From the NCBI GenBank assembly GCA_004555055.1, contig SFJN01000020.1:1-22263 (forward strand): DNA of 22,263 nucleotides. Reading direction: 5' to 3'. Positions 6,512-14,574 of the stretch are shown piece after piece. This DNA is from Bacteroidales bacterium. Its GTDB lineage: Bacteria > Bacteroidota > Bacteroidia > Bacteroidales > Bacteroidaceae. Positions within the stretch are counted from its first letter, which is position 1, and each line of letters starts with the position of its first letter. The notes under the pieces are model-generated. The model made no database searches. It saw only the letters and a program-made list of their open reading frames with translations, and was not told the DNA's origin. The translations under genes were made by a program, and so were the position numbers.

Positions 6512-8161
6512 ATGGCAAAGAATCAGAATCTCCCCGACGTTGTATTTGAAACCAGCTGGGAGGTTTGCAATAAAGTTGGTGGAATATATACCGTGCTGTC
6601 AAGCAGAGCCAAAACCTTAAAGGAACGTTTTGGAGACAACCTTATATTCATCGGTCCCGACATTTGGACAGGCAAAGAAAATCCCCTCTTCCGCGAAGAC
6701 CCCAAGCTGCTTGCCGATTGGCGTATGGACGCCAAACGCGAAGGCTTCGCCGTGCGCATCGGACGCTGGGCAGTGCCTGGGCAACCCGTAGCCGTCCTCG
6801 TTGACTTCCGGGCCTTCTACGCACAGAAGAACGACATCTACGCAAGGGCATGGGACAGTTTCCACGTTGACAGCCTGCACGCCTATGGCGACTATGACGA
6901 AGCCAGCATGTTCTCCTTCGCTGCCGGACGCTTCGTCGAAATCGTCGTAAAAGGACGCCTGGCAAAGAAAAAGGTCATCTATCAGGCTCACGAATGGATG
7001 AGCGGGTTGGGAATGCTCTTCCTCAAACAGCAGTGCCCCAACGTACGCACCATCTTCACCACTCACGCCACAAGCATCGGACGCAGCATCAGCGGAAACA
7101 ACAAACTGCTCTACGAATACTTCCACGGCTACAACGGCGACCAAATGGCAAGCGAGCTGAATATGGAAGCCAAGCACAGCATCGAAAAGCAGAGCGCACA
7201 CCTGGCTGACTGCTTTACCACCGTCAGCAACTTCACTGACCGCGAATGCCGCCAGCTCCTTGACAAAGCCGCTGACGTAGTACTCCCCAACGGCTTTGAA
7301 CTCGACTTTGTCCCCAAAGCCGCTACATACTCCAAACTTCGTCGCGAGGTTCGCCGGAAAATCATTCAGACGGCCACAGCACTCACCGGCGACACTTTCG
7401 ATGAAAACACACTCATCATCAGTACCTCCGGACGCAACGACTTCCGATGCAAGGGCTTCGACGTCTACCTCGAAGCTATGCGACAGCTCCGCGACCGCCT
7501 CAAGGACAGTCCCCGAAAGGTAATTTCCCTCATTGAAGTGCCATGCTGGCTCCTTGGACCACGGAAAGACCTTCAGCAGCGACTCCACACCATGCAGGAC
7601 ACCACCGCACCCGCAGCAGCGTTGGAGACACCCATGATTACCCACGACCTTTACAACCTCAACGAAGACCGGATACTCTGTCTGATGAAGGACCTCGGAC
7701 TCACAAACAAACCCGAAGACAAGGTGAAGGTGATACTCATACCATGCTACCTCGATGGAAAGGACGGCATCCTTAACATCAGCTACTACGACATGCTCAC
7801 CGCAAACGACCTCACCGTCTATCCTTCATACTACGAACCTTGGGGCTATACCCCCCTTGAGAGCGTAGCTTTCAAGACACCCTGCATCACCACCGACCTC
7901 AGCGGATTCGGACAATGGGTCAACGAAGTGCTTGACCGCGAAGGCACCATCGAAGACGGTGTGGCAGTGCTCCACCGCGACGACCGCAACTACCAGGAAT
8001 GCGCTGCCGCCATCTGCGACAACATCGAGCACGTACTCCACGCTTCGCATGAGGAAACCGACAACATGCGGCGTAACGCCTCGAAGTTCGCCACGAAAGC
8101 ACAGTGGAAAAACTTCATCAGACACTACTACAAAGCCTACGAGTTTGCACTAAGCAAATAA
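6512..8161 (+). CDS. glycogen synthase, GT3 (eukaryote-like) family
   Basis: The product is 549 aa. The N-terminus reads FETSWEVCNKVGGIYTVLSS (residues 12-31), which is the animal/fungal GYS pattern rather than bacterial GlgA, and KVGG forms the nucleotide-sugar loop. The C-terminal half has EPWGYTPLE with Glu442 and Glu450 as the E-x7-E pair of retaining GT-B enzymes. GT3 enzymes normally use UDP-glucose, so this synthase is expected to extend alpha-1,4-glucan from UDP-glucose in the cytoplasm. It is shorter than the roughly 700-aa eukaryotic enzymes and lacks their long phosphorylated tails. A TTG start at 6434 is open in frame but lies within the -7 box, so ATG 6512 (MAKNQNLPDVV) is chosen. 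The phosphorylase follows after 66 bp, with no terminator between. No gene symbol is given because glgA usually denotes the GT5 enzyme. Confidence 0.92.
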   Translation: MAKNQNLPDVVFETSWEVCNKVGGIYTVLSSRAKTLKERFGDNLIFIGPDIWTGKENPLFREDPKLLADWRMDAKREGFAVRIGRWAVPGQPVAVLVDFRAFYAQKNDIYARAWDSFHVDSLHAYGDYDEASMFSFAAGRFVEIVVKGRLAKKKVIYQAHEWMSGLGMLFLKQQCPNVRTIFTTHATSIGRSISGNNKLLYEYFHGYNGDQMASELNMEAKHSIEKQSAHLADCFTTVSNFTDRECRQLLDKAADVVLPNGFELDFVPKAATYSKLRREVRRKIIQTATALTGDTFDENTLIISTSGRNDFRCKGFDVYLEAMRQLRDRLKDSPRKVISLIEVPCWLLGPRKDLQQRLHTMQDTTAPAAALETPMITHDLYNLNEDRILCLMKDLGLTNKPEDKVKVILIPCYLDGKDGILNISYYDMLTANDLTVYPSYYEPWGYTPLESVAFKTPCITTDLSGFGQWVNEVLDREGTIEDGVAVLHRDDRNYQECAAAICDNIEHVLHASHEETDNMRRNASKFATKAQWKNFIRHYYKAYEFALSK

Positions 8162-8227
8162 TAAGCAAAGTGCAAGACAGCTATAAAAACAAGAGACAAT
8201 ACATCATTATATTTTCATAAATATCAA

Positions 8228-10858
8228 ATGGTCAATATCACAAATGCCAATCAGCCCCAGTGGCGCACTGTGACCGTAAGAAGTCACATCCCCACAGTGC
8301 TGAAACCCCTCGATGAAATGGCTCACAACCTCTGGTTCTGCTGGAACCAGGAAGCCCTTGAACTTTTCAAGAGCCTCGACGCCAAAATCTGGAGCGAAGT
8401 GCAGCAGAACCCCGTTGAACTGCTGAACCGCATCAGCTACAAGCGTCTGAAGGTGATGAGCACCGACAAGGACCTGGTGGCTCGCATGAACAGCGTCTAC
8501 AAGCAGTTCCGTGACTATATGGACGAGCCCAAGCGCACCGACCGTGCCAGCGTAGCCTATCTCTGCATGGAGTATGGTATGAATCACAACGTGAAGATCT
8601 ACTCCGGTGGTCTCGGCATCCTTGCCGGCGACTATGTAAAGGAGGCTTCTGACTCCAACGTTGACATGACTGCCGTAGGTTTCCTCTATCGTTACGGTTA
8701 CTTCACACAGACCCTCTCGATGGACGGACAGCAGATTGCAAAATACGAACCGCAGGATTTCGACCGCATGCCCATCGAGCGCGTCCTCGACAGCGAGGGC
8801 AAGCAGGTGGTCGTTGACGTTCCCTTCAACACCTTCACCGTACATGCTCTTGTATGGAAGGTCAACGTAGGACGCGTTACCCTCTACCTCCTCGACACCG
8901 ACAACGAAATGAATGCCGAATTCGACAAGGGCATCACCCACGCACTCTATGGCGGTGACTGGGAAAACCGCATGAAGCAGGAGTACCTCCTCGGTATCGG
9001 CGGTGTGCTCACTCTGCAGAAGCTCGGCATCAAGGTGGATGTATACCACTGCAACGAGGGCCATGCTGCCCTTGCCAACCTCCAGCGCCTGGCCGACTAC
9101 GTACAGAGCGGACTCAACTTCAGCGAAGCCCTCGAACTCGTACGCGCCAGCAGCCTCTATACCGTACACACTCCCGTGCCCGCCGGACACGACTATTTCG
9201 ACGAAGGACTTGCCAGCAAGTACCTCGGACACTACGCTCAGAAACTGGGTATCAGCTGGGACGACCTTATGGGACTCGGCCGTCAGAACCCCGGCGACAA
9301 GGGCGAGCGCTTCTGCATGTCTACCTTCCTTTGCAAGACCTGCCAGGAAGTGAATGGCGTAAGCTGGCTCCACGGAAAGGTGAGCGAGCGCATGTTCGCA
9401 CCCATCTGGCCCGGATACATGCCCGAAGAGTCGTACCGCGAACATCAGATTCTCTCGCACGATGAGTACGAGCAAATCTACGATGTGAACCCCAACGAAA
9501 GCCACGTAGGCTACGTCACCAACGGCGTACACTACCCCACCTGGTGCGCACACGAGTGGAAGGCACTCCACAAGAAATACTTCGGCAAGGAGCACATCAA
9601 GGACCAGAGCAACCAGAGCATCTGGGAGAACATCTATAAGGTAAGCGACAAGGAAGTATGGGAAACCCGTATGGCCTTGAAGAACAAGCTGGTAAACTAC
9701 ATCCGTGACCGCTTCCGCGACAACTGGCTGAAGAACCAGGGCGATCCCGCACGCGTGGTAAGCCTGCTCGACAAGATCAACCCCAACGCACTCATCATCG
9801 GTTTCGCACGCCGCTTTGCTACCTACAAGCGCGCACACCTCCTCTTCAGCGACCTCGACCGTCTGGCAAAGATTGTAAACAATCCCCAGTATCCCGTACA
9901 GTTCCTCTTCGCCGGAAAGGCTCACCCCGCCGACGGAGCCGGACAGGGTCTTATCAAGAAGATTCACGAAATCAGTCAGCGTCCCGAGTTCATCGGAAAG
10001 ATTATTTTCCTCGACAACTACGACATGCAGCTCGCACGTCGCCTCGTCAGCGGTGTAGACATCTGGATGAACACCCCGACACGTCCTCTCGAGGCCTCCG
10101 GAACCTCTGGCGAAAAGGCTCTCATGAACGGTGTCGTAAACCTCTCCGTACTCGATGGATGGTGGTACGAAGGCTATCGTCCCGGTGCCGGATGGGCTCT
10201 TACCGACAAGCGCACCTACCAGAACCAGGACCAGCAGGACCAGCTCGACGCTGCCACAATCTACAGCCTCCTCGAAAACGAGATTATCCCCCTCTACTAC
10301 AGCCGCAACGCACAGGGATATTCCGAAGGATGGGTGAAGACCGTGAAGAACAGCATCGCACAGATTGCACCTCACTACACCATGAAGCGCCAGCTCGACG
10401 ACTACTACGACCGCTTCTACAACAAGCTCCGCGACCGCTTCGCCGTGGTTTCCGCCAACAACAATCGTCTGGCCAAGGAAATCGCCGCTTGGAAGGAGAC
10501 CGTTGCCCAGCGTTGGGACGAAATCAACGTCGTGTCCGTTGAGCGCTTCGGCGACGAAGGCATCGGACAGATTGTCAGCGACCGCGAATTCACCGTACGT
10601 ATCGTGGTTGACGAACGCGGACTTGACGATGCCGTAGGCGTTGAAATCGTAGTGCTCCGCACCGATACCGAAACCGGAAAGGACCTCGTGTTCCGCACCT
10701 TCCCCATGCAGGTCGTTTCCCACGAGGGCAATCTCTACACCTTCGAGGTGAAAGCCAACATTGACGTGGCCGGAAGCTACCGTTCTGCCTACCGAATGTA
10801 TCCCAAGAACAAGAACCTCACCAGCCGGCAGGACATGTGCTACGTAAAGTGGTTCTAA
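8228..10858 (+). CDS. glgP: alpha-glucan (glycogen) phosphorylase, DUF3417 type
   Basis: The product is an 876-aa GT35 phosphorylase that releases glucose-1-phosphate from the non-reducing ends of glycogen or maltodextrins using pyridoxal phosphate. The N-terminal 110 or so residues, with LDEMAHNLWFCWNQEALELF, are the DUF3417 domain typical of the short phosphorylase class (TIGR02094-like). The GT core shows YLCMEYGMNHNVKIYSGGLG, CNEGHAAL and VGYVTNGVHYPTW. The cofactor motif EASGTSGEKALMNG places the PLP lysine at Lys630. It follows the GT3 synthase by 66 bp in one operon and is closed by a strong terminator at 10887-10923. Pairing synthase and phosphorylase in one transcript makes a storage cycle fed by the nearby phosphoglucomutase. 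A long open frame on the opposite strand is a codon-bias shadow. Confidence 0.94.
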   Translation: MVNITNANQPQWRTVTVRSHIPTVLKPLDEMAHNLWFCWNQEALELFKSLDAKIWSEVQQNPVELLNRISYKRLKVMSTDKDLVARMNSVYKQFRDYMDEPKRTDRASVAYLCMEYGMNHNVKIYSGGLGILAGDYVKEASDSNVDMTAVGFLYRYGYFTQTLSMDGQQIAKYEPQDFDRMPIERVLDSEGKQVVVDVPFNTFTVHALVWKVNVGRVTLYLLDTDNEMNAEFDKGITHALYGGDWENRMKQEYLLGIGGVLTLQKLGIKVDVYHCNEGHAALANLQRLADYVQSGLNFSEALELVRASSLYTVHTPVPAGHDYFDEGLASKYLGHYAQKLGISWDDLMGLGRQNPGDKGERFCMSTFLCKTCQEVNGVSWLHGKVSERMFAPIWPGYMPEESYREHQILSHDEYEQIYDVNPNESHVGYVTNGVHYPTWCAHEWKALHKKYFGKEHIKDQSNQSIWENIYKVSDKEVWETRMALKNKLVNYIRDRFRDNWLKNQGDPARVVSLLDKINPNALIIGFARRFATYKRAHLLFSDLDRLAKIVNNPQYPVQFLFAGKAHPADGAGQGLIKKIHEISQRPEFIGKIIFLDNYDMQLARRLVSGVDIWMNTPTRPLEASGTSGEKALMNGVVNLSVLDGWWYEGYRPGAGWALTDKRTYQNQDQQDQLDAATIYSLLENEIIPLYYSRNAQGYSEGWVKTVKNSIAQIAPHYTMKRQLDDYYDRFYNKLRDRFAVVSANNNRLAKEIAAWKETVAQRWDEINVVSVERFGDEGIGQIVSDREFTVRIVVDERGLDDAVGVEIVVLRTDTETGKDLVFRTFPMQVVSHEGNLYTFEVKANIDVAGSYRSAYRMYPKNKNLTSRQDMCYVKWF

Positions 10859-10886
10859 TCGCCTGACAAGCGAAATCATCCATCAT

Positions 10887-10923
10887 ATCCCTGCCTTCAT
10901 CAAGTATGACGGCAGGGATTTTT
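10887..10923 (+). terminator. intrinsic terminator of the glycogen operon
   Basis: ATCCCTGCC (10887-10895) pairs perfectly with GGCAGGGAT (10911-10919). The stem continues inwards as TCAT/ATGA after one mismatch, and a run of five T ends at 10923. Confidence 0.92.
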
Positions 10924-11066
10924 CTGTACATTCCGCTGCAGCAAACGAAGTGATGGAAGCTCAATTCCGCCATGGCGTTTTGCATTATATAGCTTCTGAA
11001 ATTGAATCATACAATATATAAAATGTGCATACACCAAAGGTAAAGCAAAGCTTTCAGAAAGAAAAT

Positions 11067-11097
11067 TTTGCTACAATCGTATAATTTAGTAAATTTG
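11067..11097 (+). promoter_or_regulatory. promoter of thrS (full -33/-7 match)
   Basis: The -33 element TTTG (11067-11070) is separated by 19 bp from the -7 element TAAATTTG (11090-11097), an essentially perfect Bacteroidetes primary-sigma promoter and the clearest in the window. Initiation near 11104 gives a leader of about 70 nt. It contains a perfect 6-bp stem, GGTGCA (11108-11113) with TGCACC (11131-11136). Confidence 0.8.
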
Positions 11098-11172
11098 CCA
11101 CGTTTTAGGTGCACCGACCACCATTGACTTTGCACCGAAAATATACGGAAACGGAATAAAACACCACGACAA

Positions 11173-13125
11173 ATGATAAAGATTACATTCCCTGACGGCA
11201 GCGTCCGCGAGTACGAAAGCGGCGTCACCGGCCTGCAGATTGCCGAAAGCATCTCCAGTCGTCTGGCACAAGACGTGCTGGCATGCGGCGTCAACGGCGA
11301 AACCCAGGAACTGAATCGCCCCATCTGTGAGGATGCCAGCATCAACCTCTACAAATGGGAGGATGCCGAAGGCAAGCACGCCTTCTGGCACACCTCGGCA
11401 CACCTCATGGCTGAGGCCATGCAGGAACTTTGGCCCGGCACCCAGTTCGGCATCGGTCCCGCCATCGAAAACGGATTCTACTATGACGTGATGCCTCCTG
11501 AGGGCGTCACCATCCGTGAAGAAGACTTTCCGAAAATCGAAAAGAAAGTTCAGGAACTCCAGCAGAAGAAAGAGGCACTTGTCCGTGAAAGCATCAGCAA
11601 GGACGATGCCCTGAAATTCTTCGGCGACCATGGTCAGACCTACAAGAACGAACTCATTGCCGAACTTGAAGACGGCCACATAACCACCTATACCCAAGGT
11701 GCATATACCGACCTCTGCCGTGGTCCTCACCTCATGACCACCGCCCCCATCAAGGCCTTCAAGGTAATGAGCGTAAGTTCTGCATACTGGCGCGGCGACG
11801 AGAAGCGCCCCATGATGACCCGTGTTTACGGAGTATCTTTCCCAAAGAAAAAACTCCTTGACGAATACCTTACGCTTCTCGAAGAGGCCAAACGCCGCGA
11901 CCACCGCAAAATAGGCAAGGAGATGGAACTCTTCATGTTCTCCGACCTTGTCGGCAAAGGTCTGCCCATGTGGCTCCCTAAAGGTACCGCCCTTCGTCTG
12001 CGCCTTGAGGACGTGCTCAAGAAAATCCAGAAACGCTATGACTACCAGCAGGTGATGACCCCGCACATCGGCTCGAAAAACCTCTACGTCACTTCAGGAC
12101 ACTACGCCAAGTACGGAAAGGACTCTTTCCGTCCCATCACCACTCCCGAAGAGGGCGAAGAGTACTTCCTCAAGCCCATGAACTGCCCCCACCACTGCGC
12201 CATCTACGCATGGAAACCCCGCAGTTACAAGGACCTTCCCCTGCGTCTGGCAGAGTTCGGAACCGTCTACCGCTATGAACAGAGCGGTGAGCTCCACGGT
12301 CTGACCCGTGTACGCGGATTTACGCAGGACGATGCCCACCTTTTCTGCCGCCCAGATCAGGTGAAGCAGGAATTCCTCCGCGTCATGGACATCATCCTCA
12401 TCATCTTCAAGGCCCTGAAGTTCGATAACTATGAAGCTCAGATTTCCCTCCGCGACAAGGTGAACCGCGAAAAGTACATCGGCTCCGAGGAGAACTGGGA
12501 AGCTGCAGAACAGGCCATCATCGAGGCATGCAAAGAAAAGGGACTCCCCGCACACATCGAATATGGTGAGGCCGCATTCTACGGCCCCAAACTTGACTTC
12601 ATGGTGAAGGACGCTCTCGGACGTCGCTGGCAGCTTGGCACCATCCAGGTAGACTACAACCTCCCCGAACGCTTCCAACTCGAATATACCGGTGAGGACA
12701 ACAAGAAGCACCGTCCCGTGATGATTCACCGTGCCCCCTTCGGCAGTATGGAACGTTTCGTTGCCGTGCTTATCGAACACACTGCCGGACACTTCCCCCT
12801 CTGGCTCACCCCCGACCAGGTGGTTATCCTCCCCATTTCCGAAAAGTCGAACGAATACGCCTACAAGGTAAAGGCGCAGCTCGAAGCCGAAGACGTACGC
12901 GTGCTCATCGACGACCGCAACGAGAAAATCGGCCGTAAGATTCGTGACAACGAAATGAAGCACATCCCCTACATGCTCATCGTAGGAGAAAAGGAAGCCG
13001 CCGAAGAAAAGGTCAATGTCCGCGTTCAAGGCGGTAAGGGTGGAGAGCCTGAAACCATGACCGTAGCGGAATTCGTACAGCGCGTTCATGCCGAAGTTGA
13101 AGAACAACTCGGAGAATTCAAATGA
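11173..13125 (+). CDS. thrS: threonyl-tRNA synthetase
   Basis: The product is a 650-aa class II aminoacyl-tRNA synthetase that charges tRNA-Thr in the cytoplasm. Residues 1-60 form the TGS domain (MIKITFPDGS). The editing domain that clears Ser-tRNA-Thr shows HTSAH (His73, His77) and TDLCRGPH (Cys182, His186). The catalytic core has the zinc cysteine in PMNCPHH (Cys338), the motif 2 region YRYEQSGELHGLTRVRGFTQ and zinc His389 in DDAH. Motif 3 is HRAPFGSMER, and the C-terminal anticodon-binding domain begins near LTPDQVVILPIS. The length is normal and nothing is missing. It has its own promoter at 11067-11097 and a terminator at 13175-13217, so it is transcribed apart from infC even though thrS-infC-rpmI-rplT is a common bacterial gene order. 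Confidence 0.98.
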   Translation: MIKITFPDGSVREYESGVTGLQIAESISSRLAQDVLACGVNGETQELNRPICEDASINLYKWEDAEGKHAFWHTSAHLMAEAMQELWPGTQFGIGPAIENGFYYDVMPPEGVTIREEDFPKIEKKVQELQQKKEALVRESISKDDALKFFGDHGQTYKNELIAELEDGHITTYTQGAYTDLCRGPHLMTTAPIKAFKVMSVSSAYWRGDEKRPMMTRVYGVSFPKKKLLDEYLTLLEEAKRRDHRKIGKEMELFMFSDLVGKGLPMWLPKGTALRLRLEDVLKKIQKRYDYQQVMTPHIGSKNLYVTSGHYAKYGKDSFRPITTPEEGEEYFLKPMNCPHHCAIYAWKPRSYKDLPLRLAEFGTVYRYEQSGELHGLTRVRGFTQDDAHLFCRPDQVKQEFLRVMDIILIIFKALKFDNYEAQISLRDKVNREKYIGSEENWEAAEQAIIEACKEKGLPAHIEYGEAAFYGPKLDFMVKDALGRRWQLGTIQVDYNLPERFQLEYTGEDNKKHRPVMIHRAPFGSMERFVAVLIEHTAGHFPLWLTPDQVVILPISEKSNEYAYKVKAQLEAEDVRVLIDDRNEKIGRKIRDNEMKHIPYMLIVGEKEAAEEKVNVRVQGGKGGEPETMTVAEFVQRVHAEVEEQLGEFK

Positions 13126-13174
13126 TGACCACATAACGGACAAAACTTTTTCCACACGGAAATAATATAAATAT

Positions 13175-13217
13175 TGTCACCCTAAGTAGTCAGAAAACTT
13201 CTTGGGGTGACATTTTT
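13175..13217 (+). terminator. intrinsic terminator after thrS
   Basis: TGTCACCCTAAG (13175-13186) pairs with CTTGGGGTGACA (13201-13212) over 12 positions with one G-T pair and a 14-base loop. TTTTTA follows. Confidence 0.92.
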
Positions 13218-13240
13218 ATTGGAAAAGAAACATAATGGAC

Positions 13241-13271
13241 TTGTAGAAAAAACATAAAAGTGCTAACTTTG
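13241..13271 (+). promoter_or_regulatory. promoter of infC-rpmI-rplT
   Basis: TTG (13241-13243) lies 20 bp ahead of TAACTTTG (13264-13271), matching the Bacteroidetes promoter. Initiation is expected near 13278. The leader then starts with a perfect short hairpin, GAGCCT (13284-13289) with AGGCTC (13294-13299) and loop CATA, a position typical of a 5' stabilising element. About 55 unstructured nt follow up to the infC start. Confidence 0.75.
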
Positions 13272-13354
13272 CCCTGCTTTATAGAGCCTCATAAGGCTCA
13301 AGACACTACAAACTTCTAAGTCTATCAGTCACAAACCAACAAGCTCCAAGAAAC

Positions 13355-14038
13355 TTGAAACCGCAGAGAAACGACAAAAAACAGCAGCAGTACCGAATCA
13401 ACGAACAGATTCGTGCCCGCGAAGTACGTATCGTTGGCGATGACGTTGAGAGTCAGGTTATCCCTACCCGCGACGCCTTACGCCTTGCCCAGCAGAAGAA
13501 TGTTGACCTCGTAGAGATCAGCCCCAACGCCGAGCCCCCCGTTTGTCGACTGATTGACTACAGCAAGTTCCTCTACCAGCAGAAAAAGCGCCAGAAGGAA
13601 CTCAAGGCCAAACAGGTGAAGATTGAAGTGAAGGAAATCCGTTTCGGACCTCAGACCGACGACCACGACTATAACTTCAAGCTCAAGCATGCCAAAGGTT
13701 TCCTTAGCGATGGCGACAAGGTGAAAGCCTACGTCTTCTTCCGCGGACGCTCCATCCTTTTCAAAGAACAGGGCGAAGTGCTTCTGCTCAGATTTGCCAA
13801 CGACCTTGAGGAATACGGCAAAGTAGAGGCCATGCCCGTGCTTGAAGGCAAAAGGATGACCATGTACATTGCCCCCAAGAAAACGGCCCCCAAAAAGACC
13901 GTTGAAACGGAAGACATCGAAGAAACGGAGGAGAATTCCGAAGAAAAACCTGCAATCGTAGCGCCTGTCAAGAAGCAGCCCAAACAGAAAGAGCGCAAAG
14001 AATACACAGGTCCCAAGGTTGAAGGCGAAGACTTTTAA
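13355..14038 (+). CDS. infC: translation initiation factor IF-3 (TTG start)
   Basis: The product is a 227-aa IF-3. It binds the 30S subunit, keeps subunits apart and proofreads the start codon. The N-terminal domain shows YRINEQIRAREVRIVGDD and VDLVEISPNAEPPVCRLIDY, including the conserved family signature. The C-terminal domain has KEIRFGPQTDDHDYNFKLKH and VKAYVFFRGRS. The start is TTG at 13355 (KPQRNDKKQQQYRINEQ). No ATG or GTG lies in frame between the leader and the conserved YRINEQ, so a rare start codon is forced. Residues after about 172 form a charged tail (PKKTAPKKTVETEDIEETEE and onward) of about 55 residues that short IF-3s such as the 180-aa E. coli protein lack. It is first in the operon with rpmI and rplT. 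Confidence 0.96.
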   Translation: MKPQRNDKKQQQYRINEQIRAREVRIVGDDVESQVIPTRDALRLAQQKNVDLVEISPNAEPPVCRLIDYSKFLYQQKKRQKELKAKQVKIEVKEIRFGPQTDDHDYNFKLKHAKGFLSDGDKVKAYVFFRGRSILFKEQGEVLLLRFANDLEEYGKVEAMPVLEGKRMTMYIAPKKTAPKKTVETEDIEETEENSEEKPAIVAPVKKQPKQKERKEYTGPKVEGEDF

Positions 14039-14269
14039 GGCCCAACCTCACGCTACCTCCGTATATACCTATCAGAGAATCCCGGAACGCCACACCGCAC
14101 TGAACCAGTTCTTGCAGGAACTACCCCAGTTTCCATATCACTAAATCCAATCCTGCAAGGCGCTTCCCTTCATGTCGGAGGCTTACCGTCATTCAATAGT
14201 AGCGCGTTGTGCCAGGTATGCGCAACCGCACCGTAACACAATTTATTAATCACAATTCCAATTTACCAA
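14039..14269 (+). promoter_or_regulatory. structured spacer/leader ahead of rpmI
   Basis: The 231 nt between infC and rpmI are long for a ribosomal-protein operon and hold several stems. CTTGCAGGA (14111-14119) is perfectly complementary to TCCTGCAAG (14151-14159). The same left arm can instead form a local hairpin, GTTC (14108-14111) with GAAC (14118-14121), so the two are mutually exclusive. GTTGTGC (14206-14212) pairs with GCGCAAC (14220-14226) around a 7-base loop. In E. coli and Bacillus, L20 represses rpmI-rplT through a structured mRNA site in this region. An equivalent site here is inference. No promoter or terminator was seen. Confidence 0.45.
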
Positions 14270-14467
14270 ATGCCTAAAGTAAAGACTAATTCCGGTGCCA
14301 AGAAGCGTTTCACACTCACCGGAACAGGTAAGATCAAGCGTCACCACGCTTATCACAGTCACATCCTGACCAAGAAGACCAAGAAGCAGAAGCGTAACCT
14401 CGACCACGTTGCTCTCGTTGACCGCACCAATGTGAAGCAGGTTCGCGAACTCCTCTGCATGCGCTAA
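14270..14467 (+). CDS. rpmI: 50S ribosomal protein L35
   Basis: The product is a 65-aa, very basic protein of the large subunit. MPKVKTNSGAKKRFTLTGTG and KIKRHHAYHSHILTKKTKKQ are the hallmark of L35, and the length is exactly typical. It sits between infC and rplT, the conserved order. Confidence 0.98.
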   Translation: MPKVKTNSGAKKRFTLTGTGKIKRHHAYHSHILTKKTKKQKRNLDHVALVDRTNVKQVRELLCMR

Positions 14468-14513
14468 TCTTCTCCCAAACACATCTTACCACAACAGTCA
14501 TTTATTCACCGAA

Positions 14514-14556
14514 TGCCCAGCACCGAAAGTTCGGCTAAGATACGCCGACGCTGGCA
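14514..14556 (+). other. stem-loop cluster between rpmI and rplT
   Basis: TGCC-C-AGC (14514-14521) pairs with GCTGGCA (14550-14556) as a closing stem with one bulged base. Inside it, either CCGAA/TTCGG (14523-14527 with 14530-14534) or CGGC/GCCG (14532-14535 with 14544-14547) can form, sharing bases. The cluster ends 18 nt before the rplT ATG, so it could affect L20 translation. The role is inferred. Confidence 0.45.
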
Positions 14557-14574
14557 ATCAAAAAACAATTTACT

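Larger units (their letters stand above)
10859..11172. other. 314-bp spacer between glgP and thrS
   Basis: No gene is supported. It contains the glgP terminator, an unassigned stretch 10925-11060 with a GAAGCT/AGCTTC inverted repeat (about 10957-10997), then the thrS promoter and leader. Confidence 0.5.

Noticed and set aside
8207..10879. 890-aa open frame on the minus strand antisense to glgP
   Set aside because: It is an exact shadow of a well-recognised phosphorylase. The strong preference for C in third codon positions removes stop codons from the opposite strand. Its product is a Val/Glu/His-rich sequence without family features.
11098..11172. E. coli-like ThrRS operator in the thrS leader
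   Set aside because: The leader has one 6-bp stem, but its loop does not carry a threonine anticodon-like CGU triplet and there is no second tRNA-like arm. No T-box features were seen either.
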